DNA of 64,000 nucleotides from JAJRQY01 sp965224435 (lineage in GTDB: Bacteria; Actinomycetota; Acidimicrobiia; Acidimicrobiales; SZUA-35), in NCBI GenBank assembly GCA_965224435.1, contig OZ245048.1:310001-374000 (forward strand). Direction: 5' to 3'. The position numbers and the translations under genes were made by a program. Below the pieces are notes generated by a model. That model did no database searches and was not told the origin of the DNA. It saw nothing but the letters and a program-made list of their open reading frames with translations. Of this stretch, positions 51,881-61,354 are shown piece by piece (within the stretch, counting starts at the first letter, position 1; each line of letters begins with the position of its first letter).

Positions 51881-52696
51881 ATGACGATTGATAGCCGATA
51901 CGACAACTTCACCCGACTCGAGTTCGAGTACAGCGACGATGGCATCATGCGGGTCATCATGAACACCCCCGGCCGCTTGAACGCAGCCGACGCTCACATG
52001 CATCGTGAGCTGGCCGACATCTGGCCAGTACTGGATGCCGACCCTGATGTGAACTGCATCATCATCAAGGGCGCAGGCAAGGCGTTCTCCGCCGGAGGCG
52101 ACCTGGACATGGTGCAGGAGATGACCGAGAGTTTTGAGGTCCGGGCTCAGGTCTGGCGTGAAGCTCGAGACCTGGTCTACAACATCATCAACTGCAACAC
52201 TCCCGTCGTGTCGGCGATGCGTGGTCCAGCCGTCGGTGCTGGTCTTGTTGCGGGTCTGCTGGCCGATATATCCATTGCTTCCAAGACCGCCAAGATCATT
52301 GATGGCCATACCCGCCTTGGTGTTGCCGCTGGTGACCATGCCGCCATCATCTGGCCGCTCCTGATTGGTATCGCCAAAGCCAAGTACTACCTGATGTTGT
52401 GTGAACCAATTGGTGGCGAAGAGGCCGAACGCATTGGCCTAGTTTCACTCTGTGTCGAGGATGACGAGTTGGACGCCAAGGCCGAGGCTGTCGCTGCCAA
52501 GTTGTGTACGTCATCTCACACCGCCGTGCGCTGGACCAAGTATTCGCTGAACAACTGGCTGCGTCAGGCCGGACCAGCATTTGATGCCTCGTTGGCACTG
52601 GAATTCATGGGTTTTGCCGGTCCAGACGTGCACGAGGGCATCTCGTCAATCCGTGAGAAGCGGGCCCCCAAGTTTGCCCCAAAGTCCCCGTTCTAG
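51881..52696 (+). CDS. Enoyl-CoA hydratase/isomerase family protein
   Basis: This crotonase-fold protein has 271 residues. The oxyanion-hole segments are GKAFSAGGDLDMV and MRGPAVGAGL. The region that usually holds a catalytic glutamate reads GVAAGDHAAIIWP, with aspartate and histidine. It therefore may not be a classical hydratase. The ATG at 51881 follows AGGAGAG. It is divergent from the IYD-like gene. Confidence 0.87.
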   Translation: MTIDSRYDNFTRLEFEYSDDGIMRVIMNTPGRLNAADAHMHRELADIWPVLDADPDVNCIIIKGAGKAFSAGGDLDMVQEMTESFEVRAQVWREARDLVYNIINCNTPVVSAMRGPAVGAGLVAGLLADISIASKTAKIIDGHTRLGVAAGDHAAIIWPLLIGIAKAKYYLMLCEPIGGEEAERIGLVSLCVEDDELDAKAEAVAAKLCTSSHTAVRWTKYSLNNWLRQAGPAFDASLALEFMGFAGPDVHEGISSIREKRAPKFAPKSPF

Positions 52697-52745
52697 CGGT
52701 AACACAGAAGCTAGACTGGCAACAATCTCGGTTGGAGGTGGCGCC

Positions 52746-54797
52746 ATGGATGAGGAGAACACGAGTGTTCCGGCTCCGCCGGATTCATCGATGCCAGAGT
52801 CTCTGACCCCTCCGTGGGTCAAGCGGTTGGACCTGCTGGAAACGCGGGTGGCTGACCTGGAGAAGGAGGGTGTTGCCCTGCGGTCCGAACTGGCTGCAGC
52901 CCGACGCACTCCTTATCCGCCTCCCCCCGGCCGAAGCGTGCCGACGTCAGGCATCGTGCCACCCGCAGATCCACGAGTCTGGCCGATTCCACCCCCGCCT
53001 CCGCCTAATGGGGGTGGTTCCTCGGTCGGTCTTCTTGTCGGCGGGCCTAGCCCGGCGACCAGACCAGCAACGAAACCGGCCATAGAGTTCACCACCGAGA
53101 TGGCCATGAAGTGGGCTGGCCTGGTGCTTCTATTCTTGGCCGCTGCGTTCATGGTGAGTACGGCCGTCAGTCGTGGCTGGATTGGGCCCCGTCTGCAACT
53201 CGTGGGAGCCATCGTCGGCGGACTGGCTCTGATTGCAGGAGGGTTGAAGCTGCGAGACCGAGAGGGCTGGGGCGAATCCCTGGTCTTTGTTGGTTTGGCC
53301 GTCCTCTTCGTCTGTGCTGGCGCATCATGGGAGTGGCTTGACCTCGGCTCGGCCGGCTTGGCGGCAGCAATGGCAGTTCTTGTTGGTGCCTTGGCTATTG
53401 CACTGGCCCGCTACATGTCGGCCTGGACCCTTGCGCTGGTTGCCCTCTTCGGCCTGATCATTGATCCCATCTGGTTGGGCCTGAACAACTCACTTGGCCT
53501 CGGCATCTCTGTCCTGTACCTGTTGATCATCCTGGGGATCTTCACCTTCCTCTACCTGGAACAGCGCTGGGCGATCTTGTGGGTGTTCTCGGCTGTATTC
53601 ACCGCACTGCTTGTCCTGCAAGAGGCTCTTGACGGCCCGTGGGGCGAGGCTCGGGACTCTCAAGTGGCAACCACGGTCGGAATCACGACGGTTGTCTTAT
53701 TAGGCGGCCTACTTGCGATCTATTGGTTTGGCCCGGTTGCGGCGTCGATTGTGTCGGATACGAATCGTCATTCCCGCTCCTCTGACCCGTCAGAGGATGG
53801 TTCGGTAGCCAATGCCGATCTAGGGCCACTGAGCCTTGGTGGCATGGAGCACCGAGTCGTCCTACTTGCTCCTGCTTGGTACTGGTTCTGCGTTCGCGAG
53901 TTCACGTCGATGGAGCGCAATGAGTCCATCATTCTGGGTCTTGTCTTGTTCGTACTTGCTGCCGCCAGCGCGATGCTTACTCGGACAAAGGTTCCGAAGG
54001 CCTTCTTCGCTACCCAATGTGTTGCCGCCTCGATTGTGTTGGCTATTGTCCTCGCCCTGGCCTTTGACGGCCCGGTTCTGCTGGTGGCCTTTGGCCTACA
54101 GGCAGCGCTCCTACTTGCACTTATCCGGGATCTGGACGATGTCTGGTTCACCTTGCAAGCTTTGTTTGCCGGGGGTCTGACGTTGCTGGTGACTACGGGC
54201 CGCATGCTCGAAGCTCTCTTCGATGACGCCGCCTGGACTGACGATCTGGCTCACTTGCTCGTCGTTGCGCTCATTGCTGTGCTCGGTGTGCTGGAGCTTC
54301 GCCATAGCCGCGGCACGGTTGGCGCTAGCACCGGTAGCGAACCGGCTGAGACTATGGGCCAGCTAGCGATTCTTGCCGCCTATGTCGGGCTGTTGGGTTG
54401 GGTGGCAACGGTGTTTGGCCACATGACCCAGGGTCAAGGTCAGGTTTCGGCCATCTGGAGTTTGCTCGCCGCGGGGTTGCTTGCCATCGCGTTGATCCGC
54501 AAGTCAAACAAGATTCTCCAAGCTGGTTTGGCCACCTTTGGCTTGGTGGTGGCCAAGCTGCTCACTGTTGACCTAGCCGCAGTCGACACCTTCTGGCGAG
54601 TCGGATTGTTCTTTGTGATTGGTTCGGGCTTACTGGCTCTTAGCTATCAACTGCCTCGCTTGATGGGCGCGGCAAATGCGACCCCCTCAAATGACGCTGA
54701 GCCATCAAGTGACGCTGCATCTTCAAACGATGCTGTACCTTCAGACGGCACTGCAATCTCAAACGACACTGCACTTTCAGACGACGTTGAGCGGTAG
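52746..54797 (+). CDS. DUF2339-type multi-pass membrane protein
   Basis: This 683-residue protein starts at ATG 52746 after GGAGG. Residues about 25-60 form a short coiled coil (LDLLETRVADLEKEG), followed by a proline-rich linker to about residue 115. About 15-20 hydrophobic helices then fill the rest, as in DUF2339 proteins, whose role is unknown. The last 40 residues are a low-complexity SNDA repeat. Its end overlaps the convergent gene by 21 bases. Confidence 0.8.
   Translation: MDEENTSVPAPPDSSMPESLTPPWVKRLDLLETRVADLEKEGVALRSELAAARRTPYPPPPGRSVPTSGIVPPADPRVWPIPPPPPPNGGGSSVGLLVGGPSPATRPATKPAIEFTTEMAMKWAGLVLLFLAAAFMVSTAVSRGWIGPRLQLVGAIVGGLALIAGGLKLRDREGWGESLVFVGLAVLFVCAGASWEWLDLGSAGLAAAMAVLVGALAIALARYMSAWTLALVALFGLIIDPIWLGLNNSLGLGISVLYLLIILGIFTFLYLEQRWAILWVFSAVFTALLVLQEALDGPWGEARDSQVATTVGITTVVLLGGLLAIYWFGPVAASIVSDTNRHSRSSDPSEDGSVANADLGPLSLGGMEHRVVLLAPAWYWFCVREFTSMERNESIILGLVLFVLAAASAMLTRTKVPKAFFATQCVAASIVLAIVLALAFDGPVLLVAFGLQAALLLALIRDLDDVWFTLQALFAGGLTLLVTTGRMLEALFDDAAWTDDLAHLLVVALIAVLGVLELRHSRGTVGASTGSEPAETMGQLAILAAYVGLLGWVATVFGHMTQGQGQVSAIWSLLAAGLLAIALIRKSNKILQAGLATFGLVVAKLLTVDLAAVDTFWRVGLFFVIGSGLLALSYQLPRLMGAANATPSNDAEPSSDAASSNDAVPSDGTAISNDTALSDDVER
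54684..54791 (+). repeat. Six 18-base tandem repeats at the end of the DUF2339 gene
   Basis: Six degenerate copies run in frame from 54684 to 54791 with the pattern xxx-TCA-(A/G)-x-x-GAC/GGC-(G/A)CT-GxA. They encode a PSNDAE-like hexapeptide and lie just before the stop codon. Copy-number variation is likely between strains. Confidence 0.85.
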
Positions 54798-55643
54798 AAC
54801 CGTTCCCTGCTTTGTCGTCCGAGTTGTACCAGTGACTTGAGAAGCCGAGCTCGGGCTGCTTCCCAAAAGTGAGTTTGTGGTGATGCACCCGCCATCGGCG
54901 ACGCGCTGATAGTTGACACGCAAGCCGTCGGGCTGCAGGATTGTGCCTGACCGGGTGATGGCTTGGAAGCCGCTCCACTGGATCGAAACACTTTGTTCGT
55001 CACAGTGAGCGAAAGCCTCGGTCCAAACAACGATCTGACCTAGCTCACTCCCCGGACACCAAAGGTCCCGGATCACCGTTTCGATTCCGGTTTCTGTATC
55101 GGTCACCGATCCTCGCCAGCCCCGCTCGGGGGAGCGGTAGATGCGATAGAGATAGTTACGACCTGGCAACCATGGATAGTCACCGGTATTGGGATTGTTG
55201 AGAGTCGAGCTGATGTTGAGGGCTGAGCCGGGTAGTTCCCCAGAACCAGTGGAGGCCGAACCGTGATAGCCACCCCAGTTGACGGCACCGCCACCGGGAT
55301 AATCGGGGTGATACTGCAAGCCCATGTGGCCAGCGCCGAACGGTTTTCCTCCTTCAAGGAAGCTGACCTGCAAGGCCCAGAAAAAGAGCCGTTCAACCTC
55401 AGGCGCATGTTCGATTCGAGCAACGACACTGACCTCAGTCACTGGGTCATCGGCCAGAGTTGATGGCATCTGCCACGACAGGTGCATGGACGATGCGCCA
55501 TTGGATGACGTAGGTGCGCCACTTGTTCCGGGAGCATCTCCTAGTCCCGGCATATTCGATGATGACGTGCTCGCATCAGAAATAGTCGTCGGTGGGCTAC
55601 CAGCGAATTGACGCAAGCTGCGCAGCAGGTCTCGAAAAGCCAT
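54777..55643 (-). CDS. Hypothetical protein
   Basis: This 288-residue frame starts at an ATG at 55643 (MAFRDLLRSLRQF); a longer start at 55700 is possible. A serine- and proline-rich N-terminus (to about residue 55) precedes a globular part with many aromatic and glycine residues, such as GAGHMGLQYHPDYPGGGAVNWGG and SPERGWRGSVTD. The style suggests a carbohydrate-binding-like beta fold, but I recognise no family. There is no clear signal peptide. Its 3' end overlaps the DUF2339 repeats. Confidence 0.7.
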   Translation of the reverse strand: MAFRDLLRSLRQFAGSPPTTISDASTSSSNMPGLGDAPGTSGAPTSSNGASSMHLSWQMPSTLADDPVTEVSVVARIEHAPEVERLFFWALQVSFLEGGKPFGAGHMGLQYHPDYPGGGAVNWGGYHGSASTGSGELPGSALNISSTLNNPNTGDYPWLPGRNYLYRIYRSPERGWRGSVTDTETGIETVIRDLWCPGSELGQIVVWTEAFAHCDEQSVSIQWSGFQAITRSGTILQPDGLRVNYQRVADGGCITTNSLLGSSPSSASQVTGTTRTTKQGTVLPLNVV

Positions 55644-55752
55644 GGATGCCCATCTTGCCAGAGAACCAGTGCTCCCCCACATGCGAGCTGCGCTGGACAA
55701 GCCCAGAGCTGCCCGGAGTCGCTACTGAAGCGCTGCCGCTAGGATTGTGCCG

Positions 55753-55902
55753 ATGGATCATCCTGCCCCAGACCCGAAGAAACTGCTTGCCTTTTGGATG
55801 GAGTGGGAAGCCGGCGATGCCACTCCCGGGCTCCTTATGAAGAACTTCAAGAATGGTGGCATGCGCGAGATCTTGGAAGAACTCGTCGCAGCTGACAGCT
55901 GA
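55753..55902 (+). CDS. Small conserved-looking protein
   Basis: This 49-residue gene lies two bases before the NUDIX gene. The protein has KKLLAFWMEWEAGDATPG and GGMREILEELVAADS. I recall similar short actinobacterial proteins of this type, but no function. The close spacing suggests coupling with the NUDIX gene. Confidence 0.65.
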   Translation: MDHPAPDPKKLLAFWMEWEAGDATPGLLMKNFKNGGMREILEELVAADS

Positions 55903-55904
55903 TC

Positions 55905-56693
55905 GTGGCTTCGGCCGACCAGCAGTTCTTACCACCTATCGGACGTGGTGGGCCCCAGTTCATTCCTCGGCCCGACGGCACCCGTCTTGGAGCGCCGGCC
56001 CCGTGGGCCGAGTTTGACGCGGTCCCATCCATTGACCAGATAACAACGGTCATCAAGGAATCGAACCCCTACCGGCCGTTAGATGACTCGGTCGACGGCA
56101 AGCCACCATCTGCGGTCCTGGTCCCCATCTCGATGACATCGACAGGTCCCGAACTCTTGCTGACCCGCCGTGCTTGGTCGATGCGAAGTCATCCTGGCCA
56201 GATCAGCTTCCCTGGCGGTCGACAGGACCGGGAAGACACCGACCTGCTGGACACGGCCCTGCGCGAAACCGAAGAAGAGATCGGCATACATCGCTCACTC
56301 ATCACCATTGTTGGTGAGTTAGACCACCTGACAACGGTGTCCAGCCCGGCCTACATTGCCCCCTACGTCGGACTCATGGATTCACGGCCCGAGCTCATTA
56401 TTTCCGAACAGGAAGTCGACGGGGTGCTGCACGTTTCGCTGGCGGAACTTCTGGACCCATCCATCTACCGCCAAGAACTCTGGCCCATTGGAAACCAGAT
56501 GGCATCCATCACCTTCTTTGAGCTAGAGGACGACACTCTTTGGGGGGCGACGGCACGGATGGTTCGCAACCTTTTGGAAGCCATCACCGGCACTACGACT
56601 GCTGACCCGTACTCCGGATCAAACCCTGGACCCCGCTCAGTATCTGACCATGGCCCATCGAATGGTCTGAATCCTGACTCGGGCGACCGCTAA
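55905..56693 (+). CDS. NUDIX hydrolase, CoA pyrophosphatase type
   Basis: NUDIX enzymes of this branch split CoA and its derivatives into 3',5'-ADP and phosphopantetheine. The CoA-specific signature is present: LLTRRAWSMRSHPGQISFPGG, then DTALRETEEEIG as the NUDIX box. Start is GTG at 55905. At 262 residues it is longer than usual, with an N-terminal extension of about 45 and a disordered serine- and proline-rich end. Confidence 0.85.
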   Translation: MASADQQFLPPIGRGGPQFIPRPDGTRLGAPAPWAEFDAVPSIDQITTVIKESNPYRPLDDSVDGKPPSAVLVPISMTSTGPELLLTRRAWSMRSHPGQISFPGGRQDREDTDLLDTALRETEEEIGIHRSLITIVGELDHLTTVSSPAYIAPYVGLMDSRPELIISEQEVDGVLHVSLAELLDPSIYRQELWPIGNQMASITFFELEDDTLWGATARMVRNLLEAITGTTTADPYSGSNPGPRSVSDHGPSNGLNPDSGDR

Positions 56694-56703
56694 GGTCTGC
56701 CGG

Positions 56704-57885
56704 GTGCGCCACCTTTCGATCCAACGTGCTCGACGAATAGCGTTAGCAGCGCAAGGCTTTACCGACCCCATACCGAAAGGGTCCGTCACCGTCCGGGCTT
56801 TTCGCCGAGCCCTGGACCGTATGACCATCCTGCAACTGGATTCGGTCAATGTTGTCTGTCGCTCGCACTTCTTGCCCATGTATGCCCGCCTCGGTCCTTA
56901 TGACCGGGACAAGTTGGACCAGTGGATCTGGCGCTCGGGAGAGAACCTCGAATACTTGAGTCATGAAGCATCCATCACCAAGATGGAACTGCAACCCTTG
57001 CTGCGAGAGCGAATGACACAACGTCGCTGGAAGGGTGCAGACGAGCTGGCCAAGAAGGAGCCGGAGTATGTGGCCTCGGTCATTGAGCAGGTTGACCAAC
57101 TCGGCCCCCTGTCCATCAGCGAACTGCAAAACAAGGGCGACCGAACCGGACCGTGGTGGGGTATGTCCAAGGGCAAGGTCTGCCTGGAACTCAATTATGT
57201 TCGGGGCAAGCTGGCCATTCATGACCGGACCAAGACCTTCTTGATTGTGTATGACCTGGCTCATCGGGTGGTCCGGCCAGAGATCTACGACCTACCTGAC
57301 CCAGAGCCCAGCGAAGCCAACAAGCAGATGCTGATGTTGGGAGCCAAAAGCCTTGGCGTGGGAACTGACCGAGACATTGCTGACTACTTCCGGCTCAAGA
57401 TGCCAGTCGCCCGGCCCCTCATTGCCGAGTTGGTGGAAGAAGGACTGCTGGAACCGGTGTCGGTCCAGGGTTGGACTGAAACCGCCTACTTGCATCCTGA
57501 GGCCAAGGCTCCTCGGTCGATCAATGCTCGGGCGCTACTCAGCCCGTTTGATCCCGTTGTCTGGTTCCGCCCGCGGGCGGAACGACTCTTCGACTTTCAC
57601 TACCGCATCGAGATCTACGTTCCCGAACCGAAGCGGATCTACGGCTACTACGTCTTGCCCTTCCTCTTGGGTGAAGAGATTGTTGGCCGAGTTGATATGA
57701 AGGCTGACCGGAAGTCGGGCCAGCTCTTGGCCCGTGGTGTCTTTGGTGAGGATGGGATTGATGAGTCCGCCGTTGCCCCGGCGTTGGCCCAAACCCTGAT
57801 GGAGATGGCGGAATGGTTGGGGCTTGATGGAGTGACGGTGGGGAACAGAGGAAACCTGGCCAAAGCAGTGAAAGCTTGCGTGTGA
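56704..57885 (+). CDS. YcaQ/AlkX-type winged-helix DNA glycosylase
   Basis: This family (HTH_42) removes alkylated bases and unhooks interstrand crosslinks. The 393 residues begin at GTG 56704. The catalytic motif is QLD (Q44-D46) in ILQLDSVNVVCRSH. This QxD form marks the AlkX/YcaQ branch, as opposed to QxQ of the antibiotic self-resistance AlkZ enzymes. YLSHEASI and the C-terminal DFHYRIEIYVPEPKR are conserved. It follows the NUDIX gene by ten bases. Confidence 0.85.
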   Translation: MRHLSIQRARRIALAAQGFTDPIPKGSVTVRAFRRALDRMTILQLDSVNVVCRSHFLPMYARLGPYDRDKLDQWIWRSGENLEYLSHEASITKMELQPLLRERMTQRRWKGADELAKKEPEYVASVIEQVDQLGPLSISELQNKGDRTGPWWGMSKGKVCLELNYVRGKLAIHDRTKTFLIVYDLAHRVVRPEIYDLPDPEPSEANKQMLMLGAKSLGVGTDRDIADYFRLKMPVARPLIAELVEEGLLEPVSVQGWTETAYLHPEAKAPRSINARALLSPFDPVVWFRPRAERLFDFHYRIEIYVPEPKRIYGYYVLPFLLGEEIVGRVDMKADRKSGQLLARGVFGEDGIDESAVAPALAQTLMEMAEWLGLDGVTVGNRGNLAKAVKACV

Positions 57886-58301
57886 ATCTGACGATCGAGT
57901 CGGCAAGGGCGAAGTGGCTATTGCCTTTGGCCGTGGCGATGTGCTCGCTGGTGAGTGTGGCTGCCAGCCTTCTGGGTTGGACGGTGTCGGGCTCGAAGGT
58001 TCGCAATAGCTACGAAACGTTCCGCTCTGCTCAGCGTCTTGGTCTTGATGAGCTGACACCGTTTCGTGTCGTCTGGTTCCTCGTGCCAGTGGTGTGTCTT
58101 GCAGTGCTTGTGGCCGTGGCGACGCGGATGCTTCGCCTGGCCGGAATCCTGCTTATTGCTCAGTGTCTGGTTATTGCCAGCGTCGGGCTTGTGGTCATTG
58201 CCGCCCCGCTGCCAACGGCCAGTGGCCCATTCGTCGCCCTCGTCAGTGGTGTAGTCGGCATTGCTATCGGTTTTGTTGCTTTACTGAAGCCGTCCTCCTA
58301 G
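57882..58301 (+). CDS. Four-helix membrane protein of unknown function
   Basis: This 139-residue protein starts at GTG 57882, overlapping the preceding stop (GTGA). Four hydrophobic helices are visible, at about residues 14-34, 63-82, 85-104 and 113-133. The loop after helix 1 has SGSKVRNSYETFRSAQRLGL. I recognise no family. Confidence 0.7.
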   Translation: MNLTIESARAKWLLPLAVAMCSLVSVAASLLGWTVSGSKVRNSYETFRSAQRLGLDELTPFRVVWFLVPVVCLAVLVAVATRMLRLAGILLIAQCLVIASVGLVVIAAPLPTASGPFVALVSGVVGIAIGFVALLKPSS

Positions 58302-58376
58302 TTGGCGATATCGGAGGACTAGGAAAGCTGACCTGTGTTTCTCAAGGTTGCTTGAGTTTGCGCCGATCCAACGACG

Positions 58377-60318
58377 GTGACTAACGAAGAGCCCACGGCG
58401 GCGCCAACTCCTCCCCAGCAACCGGGTCAGACCCCAGTACCTCCCGTTCAGCCCCCGACAGTGGCTGCGCCACCTGTTGCGCTTCCATCTGTTGCGCCTC
58501 CCATGCAGCAAGCCTCCAACTCAAGCTGTACCGGCCTATGGCCAACAGCAGGCAGTCGTTGGACAACCAGTGCTGCTTGATCAGCTCAGTCAGAGCCCAG
58601 CAGCAGAAACAACCGAGATTGTGCGCAAGTCCAATACCGGCATGCGTCTTGGCCTGGCCGGCGCCTTGCTTGCGGTTACTGGGTTCGGCGGCTTTGCGGT
58701 CAAGACAGCTTTGAGCGAGCCTGCTGGCCCGGAAACTCCGGAGCAGGCTATGGAAGCCTTCTTCGAAGCGTTCGCCAACGAAGACGTGGTCGGCATGGCC
58801 GAAACCTTGCTGCCCTCTGAGCGCGAGGCCTATATCGATCCGACGCTCGCCATCACCGATGAGCTGGAGCGACTGGAGATCTTCGGCAAGGACGTCGAGA
58901 TCGCCACCTTTGGAACTCTCGACATCACTGTCGAGGAGCTTGTAGTTCAGTCGACCCATCTGGCCGAGGGTTTCGCCATGGTCGAGTCGACAGCGGGCAC
59001 CGTTCACGTCATTGGCGGCATTGAAGATGTCGAGGCACTGGCCACGATTGGTGAGTGGCTAGGCGAAGAACCAGAACCATCCTCCGACGAAGTCACTGAT
59101 CTGTCTGAAGAGCCCCTAGAAATGGTTGCCGTCGAGCAAAACGGCGTCTGGTACCTGAGCCTCACCTACAGTGCCGCCGAAGAAATCCGAACTGATGCGG
59201 GCAAGCCGCTTCCGTCCTTCGGCGCTGGACCGACTCCCATCGGTGGAGCCACCCCTGAGACCGCCATCGAGAACTTCGTCAACGAGATGGTTGACCTTGA
59301 CCTTGAGGGAATGCTGACCCAACTTGACCCCGAAGAAATGCGTGCTCTGTATGACTACGCACCACTCTTCATGTCCTCAACCCAGGCTGAGATAGATGGC
59401 ATGCTCAACGAGATGCGCGCCGAAGGAGTGAGTTGGGGCATCACCGATCTTCAGCTACGTACCGATGACTCTCGGGGCCGAACCATTGTCCTGCTTGACG
59501 GCTTGACGTTTGAAGCCTCATTTGATGACAATGAGATATCCGCCACATTCGCCGGGGAGTGCGTGAGCATCAAAGCCAGCGGCGAAATGGTCGGCGACGT
59601 GGACGAATCGTTCTGCGAAGGCGACGAACTCGCCGCAGATGAGATCGCACCATTGGCTGACCTTGGCCTTGATCACATCGAGTTTCCTGAGCTCGGTATC
59701 ACCGTTGTTCAGCGGGGAGACAGCTGGTACATCTCCTCGGCTCCGACGGTCTTGTTCAGCATTGTTGATGTGTTGGCCGTCCTGGAGCCAGCCGACATCG
59801 ACGCACTCAAGGACGCCGGAAGCGACGTCTTTGACCAGTTGAACCAACTGGATCCATTCGCCATGGGAGGTTTCGGTCAGAGCCCACAAGGGCAATTCGT
59901 CGAGATCGAAGATGCCATCGGAGATACCGAAGACGGCTACGGCAGCGGTGGAGAAGACGACTACGAAACCTACTTCGCTGAGGTCAACCCGGACTTCGTC
60001 CCCGAAGGGCTTGACGCCTATTCCGAAGACACCCGGTCTTGGTGGTTCTCAATCGAAACTGGGACACAAGAGCCGATTAGTGTGATGTCGCTCTGGTCCG
60101 ATGACGGCTGGTTGACGGTGGGCGAGTACCCATCGCCTGAGGCCGCTGTTGCCGTAATGAACCAGCTTCCGGGAACCGACTATGTCGGCGATCAGGATCT
60201 GGCGACTGACTCGTTCAATGCTGCTCAACGCACCGGTCGATTCATCCTGACCTATTGGGATGACGAGGAATCCGCCGTTCTCGCTGATCTCGTCGCCGCC
60301 CACCTGGCCGAGCAGTAG
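58377..60318 (+). pseudogene. Anchored extracellular protein, apparent +1 frameshift near 58512
   Basis: The 5' part starts at GTG 58377 and encodes a proline-rich tail, MTNEEPTAAPTPPQQPG onward. The 3' part is a long frame in a different phase that begins with matching composition (TQAVPAYGQQQAV). It continues through one helix (GLAGALLAVTGFGGFAVKTAL) into a large acidic extracellular domain of about 550 residues. That domain includes at least two SnoaL-like or repeated segments (EQAMEAFFEAFANEDVVGMAETL; ETAIENFVNEMVDLDLEGML). Removing one G at about 58512 joins the frames as MQQPPTQAVPAYG. Either an assembly error or a real mutation explains it; a start at ATG 58642 would still give an anchored protein. 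Confidence 0.7.
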
Positions 60319-60364
60319 AACGGGCTATCCAGCAGTAGGACAAAGCACTAGCTAGGGTTTGTCC

Positions 60365-60757
60365 ATGCCTTCACTTGCCTTTGACGGAGAAACCCACGAC
60401 GAGATCGTTCAGAAAGTTCGGCGCTGGCTGGCCTCGGTCGATGGCGACGAGCTGGCTGACGTTGGTGCCGCCGATGTCGTGTCTCAGTCAGCAGAGCTGG
60501 CGAAGGACACCCTTCGAGTCATAGCTGAAGCCGCACCAGGTGGCGTTGCTCAGAGTGACTTGTTCAAGGCTCTGACCACAATGGGTTACAAGGCAACTGA
60601 TGCCACCAAGGACGCGGCGCTCGCCAGCCTGGACGCCATCGAAACCGCCAGTGGCGGGGGAGTGGTCAAGAACGTGGCCGAGATGGGTACCAAGGCGCTC
60701 TATGAGATGAATGCCCAGGTCGCCAAGGGCGTCTTGAAATCACTGATCAAGGATTAA
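60365..60757 (+). CDS. Hypothetical soluble protein
   Basis: This 130-residue, mostly helical protein starts at ATG 60365. It is alanine-rich, with KVRRWLASVDGDELADVGAADVVSQ and the pattern of a small all-alpha domain. I recognise no family. Its 3' end overlaps the convergent membrane gene by 11 bases. Confidence 0.7.
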   Translation: MPSLAFDGETHDEIVQKVRRWLASVDGDELADVGAADVVSQSAELAKDTLRVIAEAAPGGVAQSDLFKALTTMGYKATDATKDAALASLDAIETASGGGVVKNVAEMGTKALYEMNAQVAKGVLKSLIKD

Positions 60758-61202
60758 CGCCAGGGCTGTCGCTGTCTGGGGGTGTTGGGATCTCTTTGAG
60801 AGACTTCAGCATCAGGCCGAGTCCGGCAGCGAAGGTGATCAGCATGATCATGAAGTGAGACAGCTTCAGGTTGAACCAGAAGCTGGGCTTGCTCAGGATC
60901 TCGACCACGACAATGGCTCCGCCAAGGGCCAACAGCCCCCAAGCCCATCTCTTGGTTGCGTCATAGAAGAGGGCAACGATGGCGACAAAGATCGGGAAGA
61001 ACACGATGCCAGCTGAGCCGGTTCCTCCACCGAATGCCCCAGAGACGATTCCGCGCCCATAGGAAGTAACCCGCACCGAGTCGATAAAGAACCAGGCCGC
61101 GGCTAACGCCAATACTCCACCGAGGGCAAAGGTCCCCAGCCCACCCTTTGTTCCACCAACATTGTCCATCTGCATCGACTCAGAGTAGACCGAAGCGGGC
61201 AT
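60747..61202 (-). CDS. Four-helix membrane protein of unknown function
   Basis: From the ATG at 61202 (MPASVYSESM) this frame encodes 151 residues with four hydrophobic helices, including GGVLALAAAWFFI and GIVFFPIFVAIVALFY. The C-terminus is cytoplasmic-looking (SLKEIPTPPDSDSPG). A GTG at 61247 would add 15 residues. No family is recognised. Confidence 0.68.
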   Translation of the reverse strand: MPASVYSESMQMDNVGGTKGGLGTFALGGVLALAAAWFFIDSVRVTSYGRGIVSGAFGGGTGSAGIVFFPIFVAIVALFYDATKRWAWGLLALGGAIVVVEILSKPSFWFNLKLSHFMIMLITFAAGLGLMLKSLKEIPTPPDSDSPGVNP

Positions 61203-61354
61203 GATCGCAGGAGTGACGGCCACATGAGGAACAGCCGCAGGCAGCACATCGAATACGCCCGTTGCCTTGTCGTTTCAGCTGGGTATCCCATTTCTGGCTA
61301 ATGTGTGCCGACGGTCATCCGCTTGGCCGGTTCTTGAGGGGGAACACCACGATC

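Noticed and set aside
58377..58580. Independent 67-residue proline-rich gene
   Set aside because: Its useful part is the natural N-terminus of the following frame; the end (SCTGLWPTAGSRW) is out-of-phase sequence, so I treat both as one frameshifted gene.
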